64,000 nucleotides of DNA from Clostridia bacterium. GTDB lineage: Bacteria; Bacillota; Clostridia; Christensenellales; Aristaeellaceae. The translations under genes were made by a program, and so were the position numbers. Shown piece by piece: positions 25,246 to 33,134 of the stretch. Every line of letters begins with the position of its first letter. The stretch's first letter is position 1. The notes under the pieces were generated by a model. That model saw nothing but the letters and a program-made list of their open reading frames with translations. It ran no database searches and was not told where the DNA came from. Location: positions 1 to 64,000 of the forward strand of contig JAFWSH010000033.1 of NCBI GenBank assembly GCA_017519405.1, read 5' to 3'.

Positions 25246-26694
25246 GTGTCTGCAAAGCGCACGGCCGCGGCGGTCCTGATTGCATTGCTTCTGCTCTGCT
25301 GCCTGACACCGGCCCGGGCGGCCACCACCTATACCGCATACGCCACTACCTCTCCCAAAATCCCCTTCTCCAACCACCCCACCGCCAAGCTCTACGGCAC
25401 CAACCGGGTGGCCTTCTCCTACGTCCAGGTGAACAGCGGCGGCAGCATCACCAGCAGCAGCAAGGTCACGGTGGGCCCCGCCACGGTGAAGGTCCTGGGC
25501 TTCTCCCGGCTGCACCACGCCTTCGCGAAAATCGAGTATTACAACCCCGACAACCAGACCACCCGGCAGCTCTGGGTGGAGGCCTGCCACCTGCGCCCCG
25601 CCCCCCGGACCCGGACAGAACAGTTCCTGCTCCCCGACGGCAGCCCCCTGGCCAACTGGCCTGTGCGGGTGGTGGACGGCCGGGGGCAGGAGATCACCAC
25701 CGTCCAGACCGACGAGCATGGCGTGGCCAGCTACACGGGCATCTACCTGGACCTGGACGAGGCCTTCGCCTTCGCGTCCCGGATGTGGAGCAACAGCACC
25801 ATCGGCTCCGGCGCCCTGATTGAGAACAACGACTGCGCCACCTTTGTCTCGGAGTGCCTCACGGTGGGCGGCTTTGGCGTCTACGCCCCCTACGCCTCCC
25901 GGAACACCAGCCGCAACCCCGGGCAGGGCACCTACTACTACGGCCTGTTCAACCAGCTGACCCATGTGCTGGGGGTGCCCTACACCACCCGCCCCTCCGG
26001 CGGCACCATCGACGTGAGCCAGATCTATCCCGGGGACGTGGCCTTCATGCATCCCGCCACGATGTCCAGCACCGCCGACACCGGCCCCTACGGCCACACG
26101 GTGCTGGTGGAGGAGGCAAACCCGGAGACCCGGGAGGTGCTGACCTTCTCCCACTCGGGCTACTGGCACGAGTGGAAGTCCGTGGACGACCCCAACCATG
26201 CCATCCTGGCTGTGGTGCACACCTCCATCTACCACTTCACCTTCGCCCCGGTGCCGGTAGTCACCCTGCCGGAGACCCTCACCGTGCCGGTGGGCATCCC
26301 CATGCCCGTGGCGGCGGAGGTGGAGCCGGCCTGCGTCACCGCCCCCACGGCGTGGTCCGTGGAGCCCGAGGGCATCCTGACGGTGGAGGAGGGCGTCCTC
26401 ACCGCCACCGCCCCCGGCACCGCCACGTTGACCGCCACGGTGGACGGCGTCAGCGCCAGCTGCCAGGTCACCGCCTGCGCCCCGTCCCGGCTGCCCGAGG
26501 GCACCGTCTCCCTGGAGGCGGAGGCCTTCTCCGGCGCCCCCATCCCCTACCTGATCCTCCCCGCTTCCCTCACAGACATCCACGACCAGGCCTTTGACGG
26601 CTGCGACGCCGTGCTGATTGTGGAGGCCGGCTCCCCCGCTGCGCAGTGGGTGGAGAGCCGGGGCATGGAGCACCTCATCCTCCCCGCCGAATAA
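25246..26694 (+). CDS. Secreted Amidase_6-like protein with Ig-like (Big_2) domain
   Basis: This encodes 482 residues from GTG 25246, after AAGGGAGGGG. The signal peptide (AVLIALLLLCCLTPARAA) is cleaved near ARA. A beta-rich N-terminal domain is followed at about residues 180-330 by an Amidase_6/CHAP-like Cys-His domain: NDCATFVSECLTVGGF with the likely nucleophile Cys, and YGHTVLVEEA with the likely His. A Big_2 Ig-like domain (about 345-410) and one LRR_5-like unit (LILPASLTDIHDQAFDGCDA) complete the protein. It probably acts on peptidoglycan or peptides at the cell surface. The divergent promoter pair sets it apart from the GNAT operon. Confidence 0.8.
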   Translation: MSAKRTAAAVLIALLLLCCLTPARAATTYTAYATTSPKIPFSNHPTAKLYGTNRVAFSYVQVNSGGSITSSSKVTVGPATVKVLGFSRLHHAFAKIEYYNPDNQTTRQLWVEACHLRPAPRTRTEQFLLPDGSPLANWPVRVVDGRGQEITTVQTDEHGVASYTGIYLDLDEAFAFASRMWSNSTIGSGALIENNDCATFVSECLTVGGFGVYAPYASRNTSRNPGQGTYYYGLFNQLTHVLGVPYTTRPSGGTIDVSQIYPGDVAFMHPATMSSTADTGPYGHTVLVEEANPETREVLTFSHSGYWHEWKSVDDPNHAILAVVHTSIYHFTFAPVPVVTLPETLTVPVGIPMPVAAEVEPACVTAPTAWSVEPEGILTVEEGVLTATAPGTATLTATVDGVSASCQVTACAPSRLPEGTVSLEAEAFSGAPIPYLILPASLTDIHDQAFDGCDAVLIVEAGSPAAQWVESRGMEHLILPAE

Positions 26695-26711
26695 GCGGGC
26701 GGCAATGAAAG

Positions 26712-26738
26712 ACGCCGGGCGCTGTGCCCGACGTTTTA
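26712..26738. terminator. Bidirectional terminator
   Basis: ACGCCGGGC at 26712-26720, loop GCTGT, GCCCGACGT at 26726-26734 (one G-T pair), then TTTT. It lies between converging genes. Confidence 0.7.
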
Positions 26739-26751
26739 CTGCGGTCCTGTC

Positions 26752-28482
26752 TCAGTCCACGGTCTGCCCCGTGAGGGCCTTCCACTTGGCCCGGATGGTC
26801 TTCTGGTTGGCCACGCCGTAGTTGGGATCGTTCTTCTCCGCCTCCGCCATATCCCGGAGGAAGTGGACGCAGAGGTGGCCGTCGAAGTTGTTGCTCTTGA
26901 TGTTGCCGGAGAGGTGGGGCATGTCGTGGGTGGAGGCCAGGCTCCACCGGCCGTCCGGCAGGTGGACATACACCGCCTTCTGGTCCCAGGTGTTGCGGTT
27001 GCCGAAGGCCTTCACCATGGCGGCGGTGTCCTCCGCGGTGAGGGGCTCCGCGTCGCAGTGGCGGCCCCGGGAGAGGACCTGCAGGGTCCAGCTGAGGCCG
27101 GTGGCGGGGTCGTACACCAGCAGCTTGTCCCGGTTTTTCAGGGCGGGCTTCACGTCGTTGAACCAGTGGAGGAGCTGGATCTGCCCCACCCCCGGCGCGT
27201 TGACGCTGCTGACAGCCTGGGGGGAGGACGCCTCCGCCGGCGCCGGCCCCAGGGCGCTGCCGGAGTAGAGCAGGGTCAGGGTCTTCGGGCCCGCCACCCC
27301 GTCCACATAGAGCCGGTTCCGCACCTGGAAGGCCTGCACCGCGGTCTTCGTCCGGCTGTCGTAGGAGCCGTTCACCGTCACGGCGTAGCCCAGGTCCTGC
27401 AGGGCTTCCTGCAGGGCCCGGACATGGGCGTTCTGGTTCCCCGGGGAGAGGATAATGTTCGTGTTCTGCTGCGGCTGGGGCGCGGCGGTGGCCACCGGCG
27501 CCGCCGTGGGCTGGATGACCGCCGCGGCCGTCGGGGCGCTGTCCACGTAGAGCCGGGCATAGGTGCGCTTGCCCGCCACGCCGTCCGCCGTCAGGCCGGC
27601 CCTGCGCTGGAAGGCCGTCACCGCCGCCGTGGTGCCGCTGCCGTACTTCCCGTCCACGGCGCCGCTGTAGTAGCCCAGGGCTTTCAGCCGGGTCTGGAGG
27701 GAGATCACGCCGCTGCCCCGGTCTCCCGGGCGCAGGGTGCCCGCGGGCTGGGTCAGGGTGCCGGCATGGGCGGGGGCCGCCGTGACTGCCGGCGCCGCCG
27801 TGGCCGCGGGTGCCGCAGCCTGTGCCGTGGTCCTCCCCGGCAGGGCCGCCACCGCAGCCTGCGCCTCCTCGTCGGTGTTGTAAGCCCCCAGCAGGCGCTC
27901 CAGCCACTGCAGGGTCCGCCAGCCGGCCTTGCCGTCCGCCGTCAGGCCCTGGGCCCGCTGGAAGGCCCGCACCGAGGCGGCGGTGGCGGCGGTGTAGCTG
28001 CCGCCGGTATCCGACGCCCAGCCCAGCCGCACCAGGGCCGCCTGCAGCCGGTATACCCGCTCCCCGCGGCTGCCCTGGGCCAGGGTGGCGTAGTTGCCGT
28101 TGAACCAGCCGTCGGAGACCGCGTTCACCTCCGCGTCGGGCACCGCCGCAGTCTGGGGAGCCGCCGGCACCGCCTCCGCCGCCGTGCCCTGGCTGTAGAG
28201 CAGGCTCTGGGTCTTCTGCCCCGCCACGCCGTCGGCCTGGAGGCCGTGGGCCGCCTGGTAGTTCCTGACTGCCGCCTCGGTGCCCCTGCCGTATTTCCCG
28301 TCCAGCGCGCCGCTGTAGTAGCCCAGCCGCGCCAGGGTCTGCTGCAGCAGGACCACCTTCGGGCCGTTGCTGCCGAATTTCAGTTTCTGCCAGGACTCCG
28401 CGCCGGAGAGGCCGCTCCACGCCGTCAGCAGCGCTGCCAGCAGCGCCAGGCACAGCCATTTTCTCCACCGTTCCCGCCTCAT
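26752..28482 (-). CDS. Secreted protein with four peptidoglycan-binding domains
   Basis: This encodes 576 residues; GGAGGGAGGG precedes ATG 28482. The signal peptide (WLCLALLAALLTAWSGLSGA) is followed by four PG_binding_1 domains: LGYYSGALDGKYGRGTEAAV, LGWASDTGGSYTAATAASVR, LGYYSGAVDGKYGSGTTAAV and LGYAVTVNGSYDSRTKTAVQ. Ala/Pro linkers separate them. The C-terminal about 145 residues form a distinct conserved-looking domain with HCDAEPLTAEDTAAM and STHDMPH, then NNFDGHLCVHFLRDM. The His and Cys there could be catalytic, as in cell-wall peptidases or transpeptidases, but I cannot name the family. Confidence 0.85.
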   Translation of the reverse strand: MRRERWRKWLCLALLAALLTAWSGLSGAESWQKLKFGSNGPKVVLLQQTLARLGYYSGALDGKYGRGTEAAVRNYQAAHGLQADGVAGQKTQSLLYSQGTAAEAVPAAPQTAAVPDAEVNAVSDGWFNGNYATLAQGSRGERVYRLQAALVRLGWASDTGGSYTAATAASVRAFQRAQGLTADGKAGWRTLQWLERLLGAYNTDEEAQAAVAALPGRTTAQAAAPAATAAPAVTAAPAHAGTLTQPAGTLRPGDRGSGVISLQTRLKALGYYSGAVDGKYGSGTTAAVTAFQRRAGLTADGVAGKRTYARLYVDSAPTAAAVIQPTAAPVATAAPQPQQNTNIILSPGNQNAHVRALQEALQDLGYAVTVNGSYDSRTKTAVQAFQVRNRLYVDGVAGPKTLTLLYSGSALGPAPAEASSPQAVSSVNAPGVGQIQLLHWFNDVKPALKNRDKLLVYDPATGLSWTLQVLSRGRHCDAEPLTAEDTAAMVKAFGNRNTWDQKAVYVHLPDGRWSLASTHDMPHLSGNIKSNNFDGHLCVHFLRDMAEAEKNDPNYGVANQKTIRAKWKALTGQTVD

Positions 28483-28512
28483 GGAAGTCCCTCCCTCCGG
28501 TTTGATGCCCCC

Positions 28513-28541
28513 ATTTTACCAGCTGGCCGGCGGGGTGTAAA
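28513..28541 (-). promoter_or_regulatory. Promoter for the peptidoglycan-binding protein gene
   Basis: Minus strand: -35 TTTACA (28536-28541), 17-bp spacer, -10 TAAAAT (28513-28518). Confidence 0.65.
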
Positions 28542-28660
28542 CCGTTCCGCCGGAATTGTTACATATCCGACGGCGTCTCCCTCCCCCTGTTCATCTCCGC
28601 CGTTTTATGCTATGCTTGCCGGGGATCATCCCAAACCAACCGGAGAATTGAGGAAGAGAC

Positions 28661-29269
28661 ATGGGGCTGTTTGACGGTTTCTCCAAAGGAAGAAAGTTCA
28701 GCGACCTGACGAAGTATGTCAGCGATTTCAAGGTGGCGGAGGAGACGGACGCCCGGGGCCGGCTCCGCCGCAGGGCGGTCTATGTGGGCCCCTGGACCAT
28801 GATGCGGGACACGGGCCTTTCGGTGAAGATCCGGCTGTGGGCGACGCTGGTGCTCGCCTTCGCGCTGGCGGGGGGCCTTGTGTGGACGGTGGTGCTGAAC
28901 CACGCGGCCTCCTCCCTGGCGGCGGTGATGCTGCCCCTGCTGGCGGCGCTGTTTCCCACCCTGTATCTGCTCATGGGCGCCCTCTCCCTGCCCCTGCGCT
29001 GCCGGCCCATGCGCCGGGACCAGTACATGCACAGCTTCATCCGCATGTCCCGCTCCGCCCTGGCCATCGCCGTGCTCACCTTTGCGGGACTGGTGATGGC
29101 CTTCATCCACCGGGCCATCCGGGGGGAGTGGGCTTTCGCCCGGGGGGACTGGCTCTTCACCGGAGGCTGCACGGGCATCGCGGCAGCCGCCCTGGTGATT
29201 ATTTTCCTCCTGCGCAGCATCGATCTCATGGAGCGGGAAAACAGTGCTTATGACGGACAGCCCCGGTGA
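28661..29269 (+). CDS. Four-helix membrane protein of unknown function
   Basis: This encodes 202 residues. An N-terminal cytosolic stretch of about 55 residues (MGLFDGFSKGRKFSDLTKYV) precedes four predicted membrane helices at about residues 57-80, 86-110, 127-150 and 162-185. There are no catalytic motifs. The ribosome binding site is weak (GAGGAAGAG). It lies just upstream of the opp operon on the same strand, but that operon has its own strong promoter, so a functional link is uncertain. Confidence 0.7.
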   Translation: MGLFDGFSKGRKFSDLTKYVSDFKVAEETDARGRLRRRAVYVGPWTMMRDTGLSVKIRLWATLVLAFALAGGLVWTVVLNHAASSLAAVMLPLLAALFPTLYLLMGALSLPLRCRPMRRDQYMHSFIRMSRSALAIAVLTFAGLVMAFIHRAIRGEWAFARGDWLFTGGCTGIAAAALVIIFLLRSIDLMERENSAYDGQPR

Positions 29270-29282
29270 AATCCCATTTTCA

Positions 29283-29303
29283 CGGTTGATATTGACTCAA
29301 CCG
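29283..29303. promoter_or_regulatory. Dyad symmetry upstream of the opp promoter
   Basis: CGGTTGA, 7-bp loop, TCAACCG, a perfect 7-bp dyad ending 45 bp before the -35. With no T-run it is more like an operator or a weak terminator of the preceding gene. Confidence 0.3.
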
Positions 29304-29348
29304 CAAAAATACAGGAAAAAAACAAGATCGCATTTCCCGTTTATCTCC

Positions 29349-29377
29349 TTGACAAGCATTGAGCAGGCCTGTATAAT
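29349..29377 (+). promoter_or_regulatory. Strong sigma-A promoter of the opp operon
   Basis: Consensus TTGACA (29349-29354), 17-bp spacer, consensus TATAAT (29372-29377). Transcription should start near 29384, giving a leader of about 55 nt. Confidence 0.85.
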
Positions 29378-29386
29378 ATGCAACGA

Positions 29387-29410
29387 GTACAGAAAAGCTG
29401 TTTTTTGTAC
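29387..29410 (+). promoter_or_regulatory. Hairpin at the extreme 5' end of the opp mRNA
   Basis: GTACAGAAAA, loop GCTG, then TTTTTTGTAC: a 10-bp stem with one G-U pair, starting about 3 nt after the predicted transcription start. A 5'-terminal hairpin like this commonly stabilises an mRNA; it could also be regulatory. Confidence 0.45.
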
Positions 29411-29438
29411 AACAAAATAAGAAAGGAAGATCTTTCGA

Positions 29439-31667
29439 ATGAAGAAACTCGTGGCACTGTTCCTGACGCTGGCCATGGTCCTCTCCATGTTCGGCTTCGC
29501 CGGCGCTGATGAGGCCGCCATCGTGGAATCTCCTGAGTTCACCACCATGACGCTGAAGAACTACACCTACGGCGACAAGGCGAACAACTTCGAGGGCGAC
29601 TACACCTCTCTGTATGAGAAGTACGGCGCCACCGTCACCATCGCCGACGTGGAAGAGGACGAGGAGACCGGCCTTGCCTACATCACCGTGGACGGTGAGA
29701 AGCATGAGCTGGGCCTGGACTTCCTGACCATGGCCATGGTGTACAACAACACCCCCGCCGGCGACTACGCCACCGAGGATGACGTGTACGCCGCCTGGTG
29801 GCGTCTGTACATCACCCGCTGGAACTACCTCCTGCCCGAGGTGCCGCTGTACAGCAACGAGTACTACGATCTGTACAACGCCCAGATCAAGGGTGTGGAA
29901 GAGCATCCCACCAACCCCTTCTGGAATCCTGCCCGCGCCCTGCTTGACTGGACTTCCGAGAAGGAAGACAACTCCATCATCCTGGGCAGCTCCACCGAGC
30001 TCTCCGGTCAGTTCCGGGTGCCTGCCTTCGGCAAGAGCTCTCCCGGCTCCTCCGATAACGACGTCGCGGCCCTGACCTCCGGTCTGGCCACCGTGACCAA
30101 CACCAAGGAAGGCGGCTACGTCTGGGACGAGGTCACCGTGGTTGACTCCCACGAGGAGACCCTCAACGAGGACGGCTCCCTGACCTTCACCATCAAGATC
30201 AAGGATGACCTGAAGCTCTCCGACGGCTCCCCCGTGACCGCCAAGAACTACATCGTGTCCTCCCTGGTGAGCACCACCCCCGTGTACACCCAGGCTGCCT
30301 CCCGTGAGACCAACGCTGTCTCCACCCTGGGCTGGAAGGGCGCCTATCAGCTGTACACCGGCCCCGGCAGCGAGGCTGGCGTGAAGGAGCTGGCCGGTAT
30401 TCGTCTGATCGACGACTACACCTTCTCCTACACCGTGACCGCTGACTACGCCAACTACTTCTACAAGATCACCTACGGTGCCTTCAGCCCCGAACCCCTG
30501 GCCGCCTGGCTGGGCGAGGGCAACGACATCTTTGATGACGGCAACGGCTGCTACCTGTCCGACGGCTTCTATGCCAAGGATGAGGAGGGCAACTACATCC
30601 AGGCTGCCAACATCAAGAAGCTCTGCACCGACATCTCCGACGAGAACTACGCTGCCTATCCGTGGTCCGGCCCCTATGTGGTGAAGTCCTACGACAACAC
30701 CGACTCCACCGCCACCCTCGTGAAGAACGAGTACTACAAGGGCAACTATGAGGGCGTCGTGCCCCAGATCGGCACCATCATCTACAAGAAGACCGTGGAC
30801 GCCACCCAGATCGAAGACTTCAAGGCCGGCGGCCTGGACGTCATCGCGGCCATCACCGGCGGCGCTGCCACCGACGATGCCCTGAAGCTGGCTGACGAGT
30901 CCGAGGGCAAGTATGTGTACACCCACTACAGCCGCGCCGGCTACGGCAAGCTGGGCTTCCGCTGCGACTACGGCCCCGCTCAGTTCCGCTCCGTGCGTGC
31001 TGCCATCGCCCTGTGCATGGACCGCGCTCAGTTCGCCAAGGACTTCACCGGCGGCTACGGCGGCGTGGTGGACGGCCCCTACTACACCGGTTCCTGGATG
31101 TACAAGGCTGCCATGGATCAGGGCATGATGCTGGACAGCTATGCCACCTCCGCTGACGCGGCCATCGAGGTCCTGGAGGAGGACGGCTGGGTGTTCAACG
31201 CCGACGGCACTCCCTATGCCGGCGAAGGCGTCCGCTACAAGGCCATCCCCGCTGACGTGATCAACGACAACGACAAGGCTTACAAGTCCGTGGACGGCGC
31301 CTACAAGACCGAGGAAGTCGACGGCGTGTACTATATGCCGCTGGTGATCAACTGGTACGGCACCACGCCCAACGAGTTCACCGATCTGCTCCAGACCGGC
31401 TTCCGTGAGAACGACAACGTGAAGAAGGCCGGCATGGTGGTGTACAACACCCTGGGCGACTTCGCTCCCATGCTGGACGAGCTCTATCAGCAGGCTGCCT
31501 ACGGCTACTACGCCGGCACCCCCATGTACTGCGCGTTCAACTTCGCCACCGGCTTCAACAGCGCGGTGTACGACTACGCGTTCTACATGACCATTGATCC
31601 CGCCGTCTATGACGACTACTCCAACTACTACATCAAGGACTACGCTGACGTTCTGTGGCTGAAGTAA
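29439..31667 (+). CDS. oppA: Oligopeptide ABC transporter substrate-binding protein
   Basis: This encodes 742 residues; GAAAGGAAG precedes ATG 29439. It is an SBP_bac_5 (OppA/DppA) family extracellular receptor: LTFTIKIKDDLKLSDGSPVT, then the fold continues to AAIALCMDRAQFAKDFTGGY. It is longer than the usual 540-600 residues, with extra sequence near the N-terminus (YTSLYEKYGATVTIADVEED). The signal peptide (MKKLVALFLTLAMVLSMFGF) ends AGADEA and contains no Cys. It is therefore not a lipoprotein, unusual for a Gram-positive binding protein. Codon use is very biased (GCC, CTG, GAC, AAC), suggesting high expression. Confidence 0.88.
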   Translation: MKKLVALFLTLAMVLSMFGFAGADEAAIVESPEFTTMTLKNYTYGDKANNFEGDYTSLYEKYGATVTIADVEEDEETGLAYITVDGEKHELGLDFLTMAMVYNNTPAGDYATEDDVYAAWWRLYITRWNYLLPEVPLYSNEYYDLYNAQIKGVEEHPTNPFWNPARALLDWTSEKEDNSIILGSSTELSGQFRVPAFGKSSPGSSDNDVAALTSGLATVTNTKEGGYVWDEVTVVDSHEETLNEDGSLTFTIKIKDDLKLSDGSPVTAKNYIVSSLVSTTPVYTQAASRETNAVSTLGWKGAYQLYTGPGSEAGVKELAGIRLIDDYTFSYTVTADYANYFYKITYGAFSPEPLAAWLGEGNDIFDDGNGCYLSDGFYAKDEEGNYIQAANIKKLCTDISDENYAAYPWSGPYVVKSYDNTDSTATLVKNEYYKGNYEGVVPQIGTIIYKKTVDATQIEDFKAGGLDVIAAITGGAATDDALKLADESEGKYVYTHYSRAGYGKLGFRCDYGPAQFRSVRAAIALCMDRAQFAKDFTGGYGGVVDGPYYTGSWMYKAAMDQGMMLDSYATSADAAIEVLEEDGWVFNADGTPYAGEGVRYKAIPADVINDNDKAYKSVDGAYKTEEVDGVYYMPLVINWYGTTPNEFTDLLQTGFRENDNVKKAGMVVYNTLGDFAPMLDELYQQAAYGYYAGTPMYCAFNFATGFNSAVYDYAFYMTIDPAVYDDYSNYYIKDYADVLWLK

Positions 31668-31706
31668 GAAATCCTTGATGCCCCTGTAAACTTCGGTTTA
31701 CAAACC

Positions 31707-31738
31707 GCATCCGGCGGCAGCTCTTCGCCGCCGGATGC
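31707..31738 (+). terminator. Strong intra-operon hairpin after oppA
   Basis: Perfect 12-bp GC-rich stem, GCATCCGGCGGC (31707-31718) with GCCGCCGGATGC (31727-31738), followed by ATTTGCTT. It probably stops most transcripts or protects the oppA 3' end, so that the receptor is made in excess over the permease. Confidence 0.7.
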
Positions 31739-31835
31739 ATTTGCTTAAAACCAAATCAATCCCCACGGCCCGGGCTGATGCCGGGAAGTCGTCCCCGGCA
31801 TCGGCCCGCCGTGAGGCACGAAGGAGCAATCCCCT

Positions 31836-33122
31836 ATGGCAAGATATATCGCAAAGAGACTGGTGTACATGATCCTGGTCTTCTTTTTGCTGACTTTTCT
31901 GCTGTTCATGATCTATCAGCTGATGCCGGCCAACCGCGCCTACACCGAGGCCCGGACGGAGATCCAGAGCCTGAAAAAGCTCTCGGCCGACGAGAAGGAG
32001 ACCAAGTTCGACGAGCTGTATCTGAAATACCGCCGGCGCTACGGCACGGACACCGACAACAAGGTGGTGCTGTATCTGCGCTGGCTGGGCCTGTACCCCA
32101 TCTCCTCGGCCCGCTATCAGGTCGTGCGCGATCTGGATGCTTGTCTCTCCTTCGTGACCCAGGTGGGCGGCTTCCCCGTGGACGTGAAGCAGTCCGAGGA
32201 CCTCTCCCCCAAGCTGACCCTGCACAACGAGGAGGAGCTGCGGGCTTTCCTGGAAAGCCCGGAGTACCTGGCCTCCCGTGAGCTGCTGGCCACGGAAAAA
32301 GAATCCAGCATCCGCATGAAGAATCTCTACATTCTGGAAGAGCACAACAGTGCCCCGGTTTTCGCGGGCATCTTCCAGGGTGAGTTCGGCTTTTCCTTCG
32401 ACTACAACCTCCCGGTGGTGCAGGTTGTGCCGGTGCATATGCGCAACTCCTTCCTGATCGGCCTGATCACGGAGATCGCCGTCCTGGCGGTGACCATCCC
32501 CCTGGGCATCAAGTGCGCCGTGAAGAAGGGCAGCCGGTTTGACCGGTTCACCCAGTTCTTCACCCTCATCGGCTTCTCCACCCCGAGCTTCATTATATAC
32601 ATCGTCTTCATCGTCTTCTTCTGCTCCATCCTGGGCTGGTTCCCGGTGATGGGCATGAAAACGCCGGGCACCAACTACACCGGCCTGCGCAATGCCCTGG
32701 ACGTGCTGCATCATGTGGCCCTGCCCACCATCTGCCTGACCTTCGGCTCCCTGGCGGGCATCACCCGCATCACCCGGGCCTCCATGATCGACGCCCTGAA
32801 CCTGGACTGCATCCGCACCGCCCGGGCCAAGGGCCTGTCGGAGAAGGTTGTCATCTACAGCCACGCCTGGCGCAACGCCCTGGTGCCCATGGTGTCCATC
32901 ATCGTGGGCGGCTTCTTCGGCACCATCTCCGGCGCCATCATCCTGGAGTCCATGTTCGGCTTCAAGGGCATGGGCCTGCTGTTCTACAACGCCACCCGCA
33001 ACGCGGACTATGACATGCTCATGTTCCTGCAGGTGATCTACACCTTCCTGGGCCTTTTCTCCAACCTGGTGATCGACCTGTGCTACGGCATCGTGGATCC
33101 CCGGGTGCGCATCAGCAAGTAA
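31836..33122 (+). CDS. oppB: Oligopeptide ABC transporter permease OppB type, enlarged outer loop
   Basis: This encodes 428 residues; GAAGGAGC precedes ATG 31836. It is a BPD_transp_1 permease with helix 1 at about 8-30 (YMILVFFLLTFLLFMIYQLM), the EAA-like loop LDCIRTARAKGLSEKVVI, and C-terminal YDMLMFLQVIYTFLG. OppB proteins are usually about 305-330 residues. Here the segment between helix 1 and helix 2 (about residues 31-203) is roughly 100 residues too long. It contains charged helical sequence (TEIQSLKKLSADEKETKFDE) and a second module (LTLHNEEELRAFLESPEYLA). This enlarged loop faces outside, next to the OppC insertion. Confidence 0.88.
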   Translation: MARYIAKRLVYMILVFFLLTFLLFMIYQLMPANRAYTEARTEIQSLKKLSADEKETKFDELYLKYRRRYGTDTDNKVVLYLRWLGLYPISSARYQVVRDLDACLSFVTQVGGFPVDVKQSEDLSPKLTLHNEEELRAFLESPEYLASRELLATEKESSIRMKNLYILEEHNSAPVFAGIFQGEFGFSFDYNLPVVQVVPVHMRNSFLIGLITEIAVLAVTIPLGIKCAVKKGSRFDRFTQFFTLIGFSTPSFIIYIVFIVFFCSILGWFPVMGMKTPGTNYTGLRNALDVLHHVALPTICLTFGSLAGITRITRASMIDALNLDCIRTARAKGLSEKVVIYSHAWRNALVPMVSIIVGGFFGTISGAIILESMFGFKGMGLLFYNATRNADYDMLMFLQVIYTFLGLFSNLVIDLCYGIVDPRVRISK

Positions 33123-33134
33123 GGAGGCGAGCAC

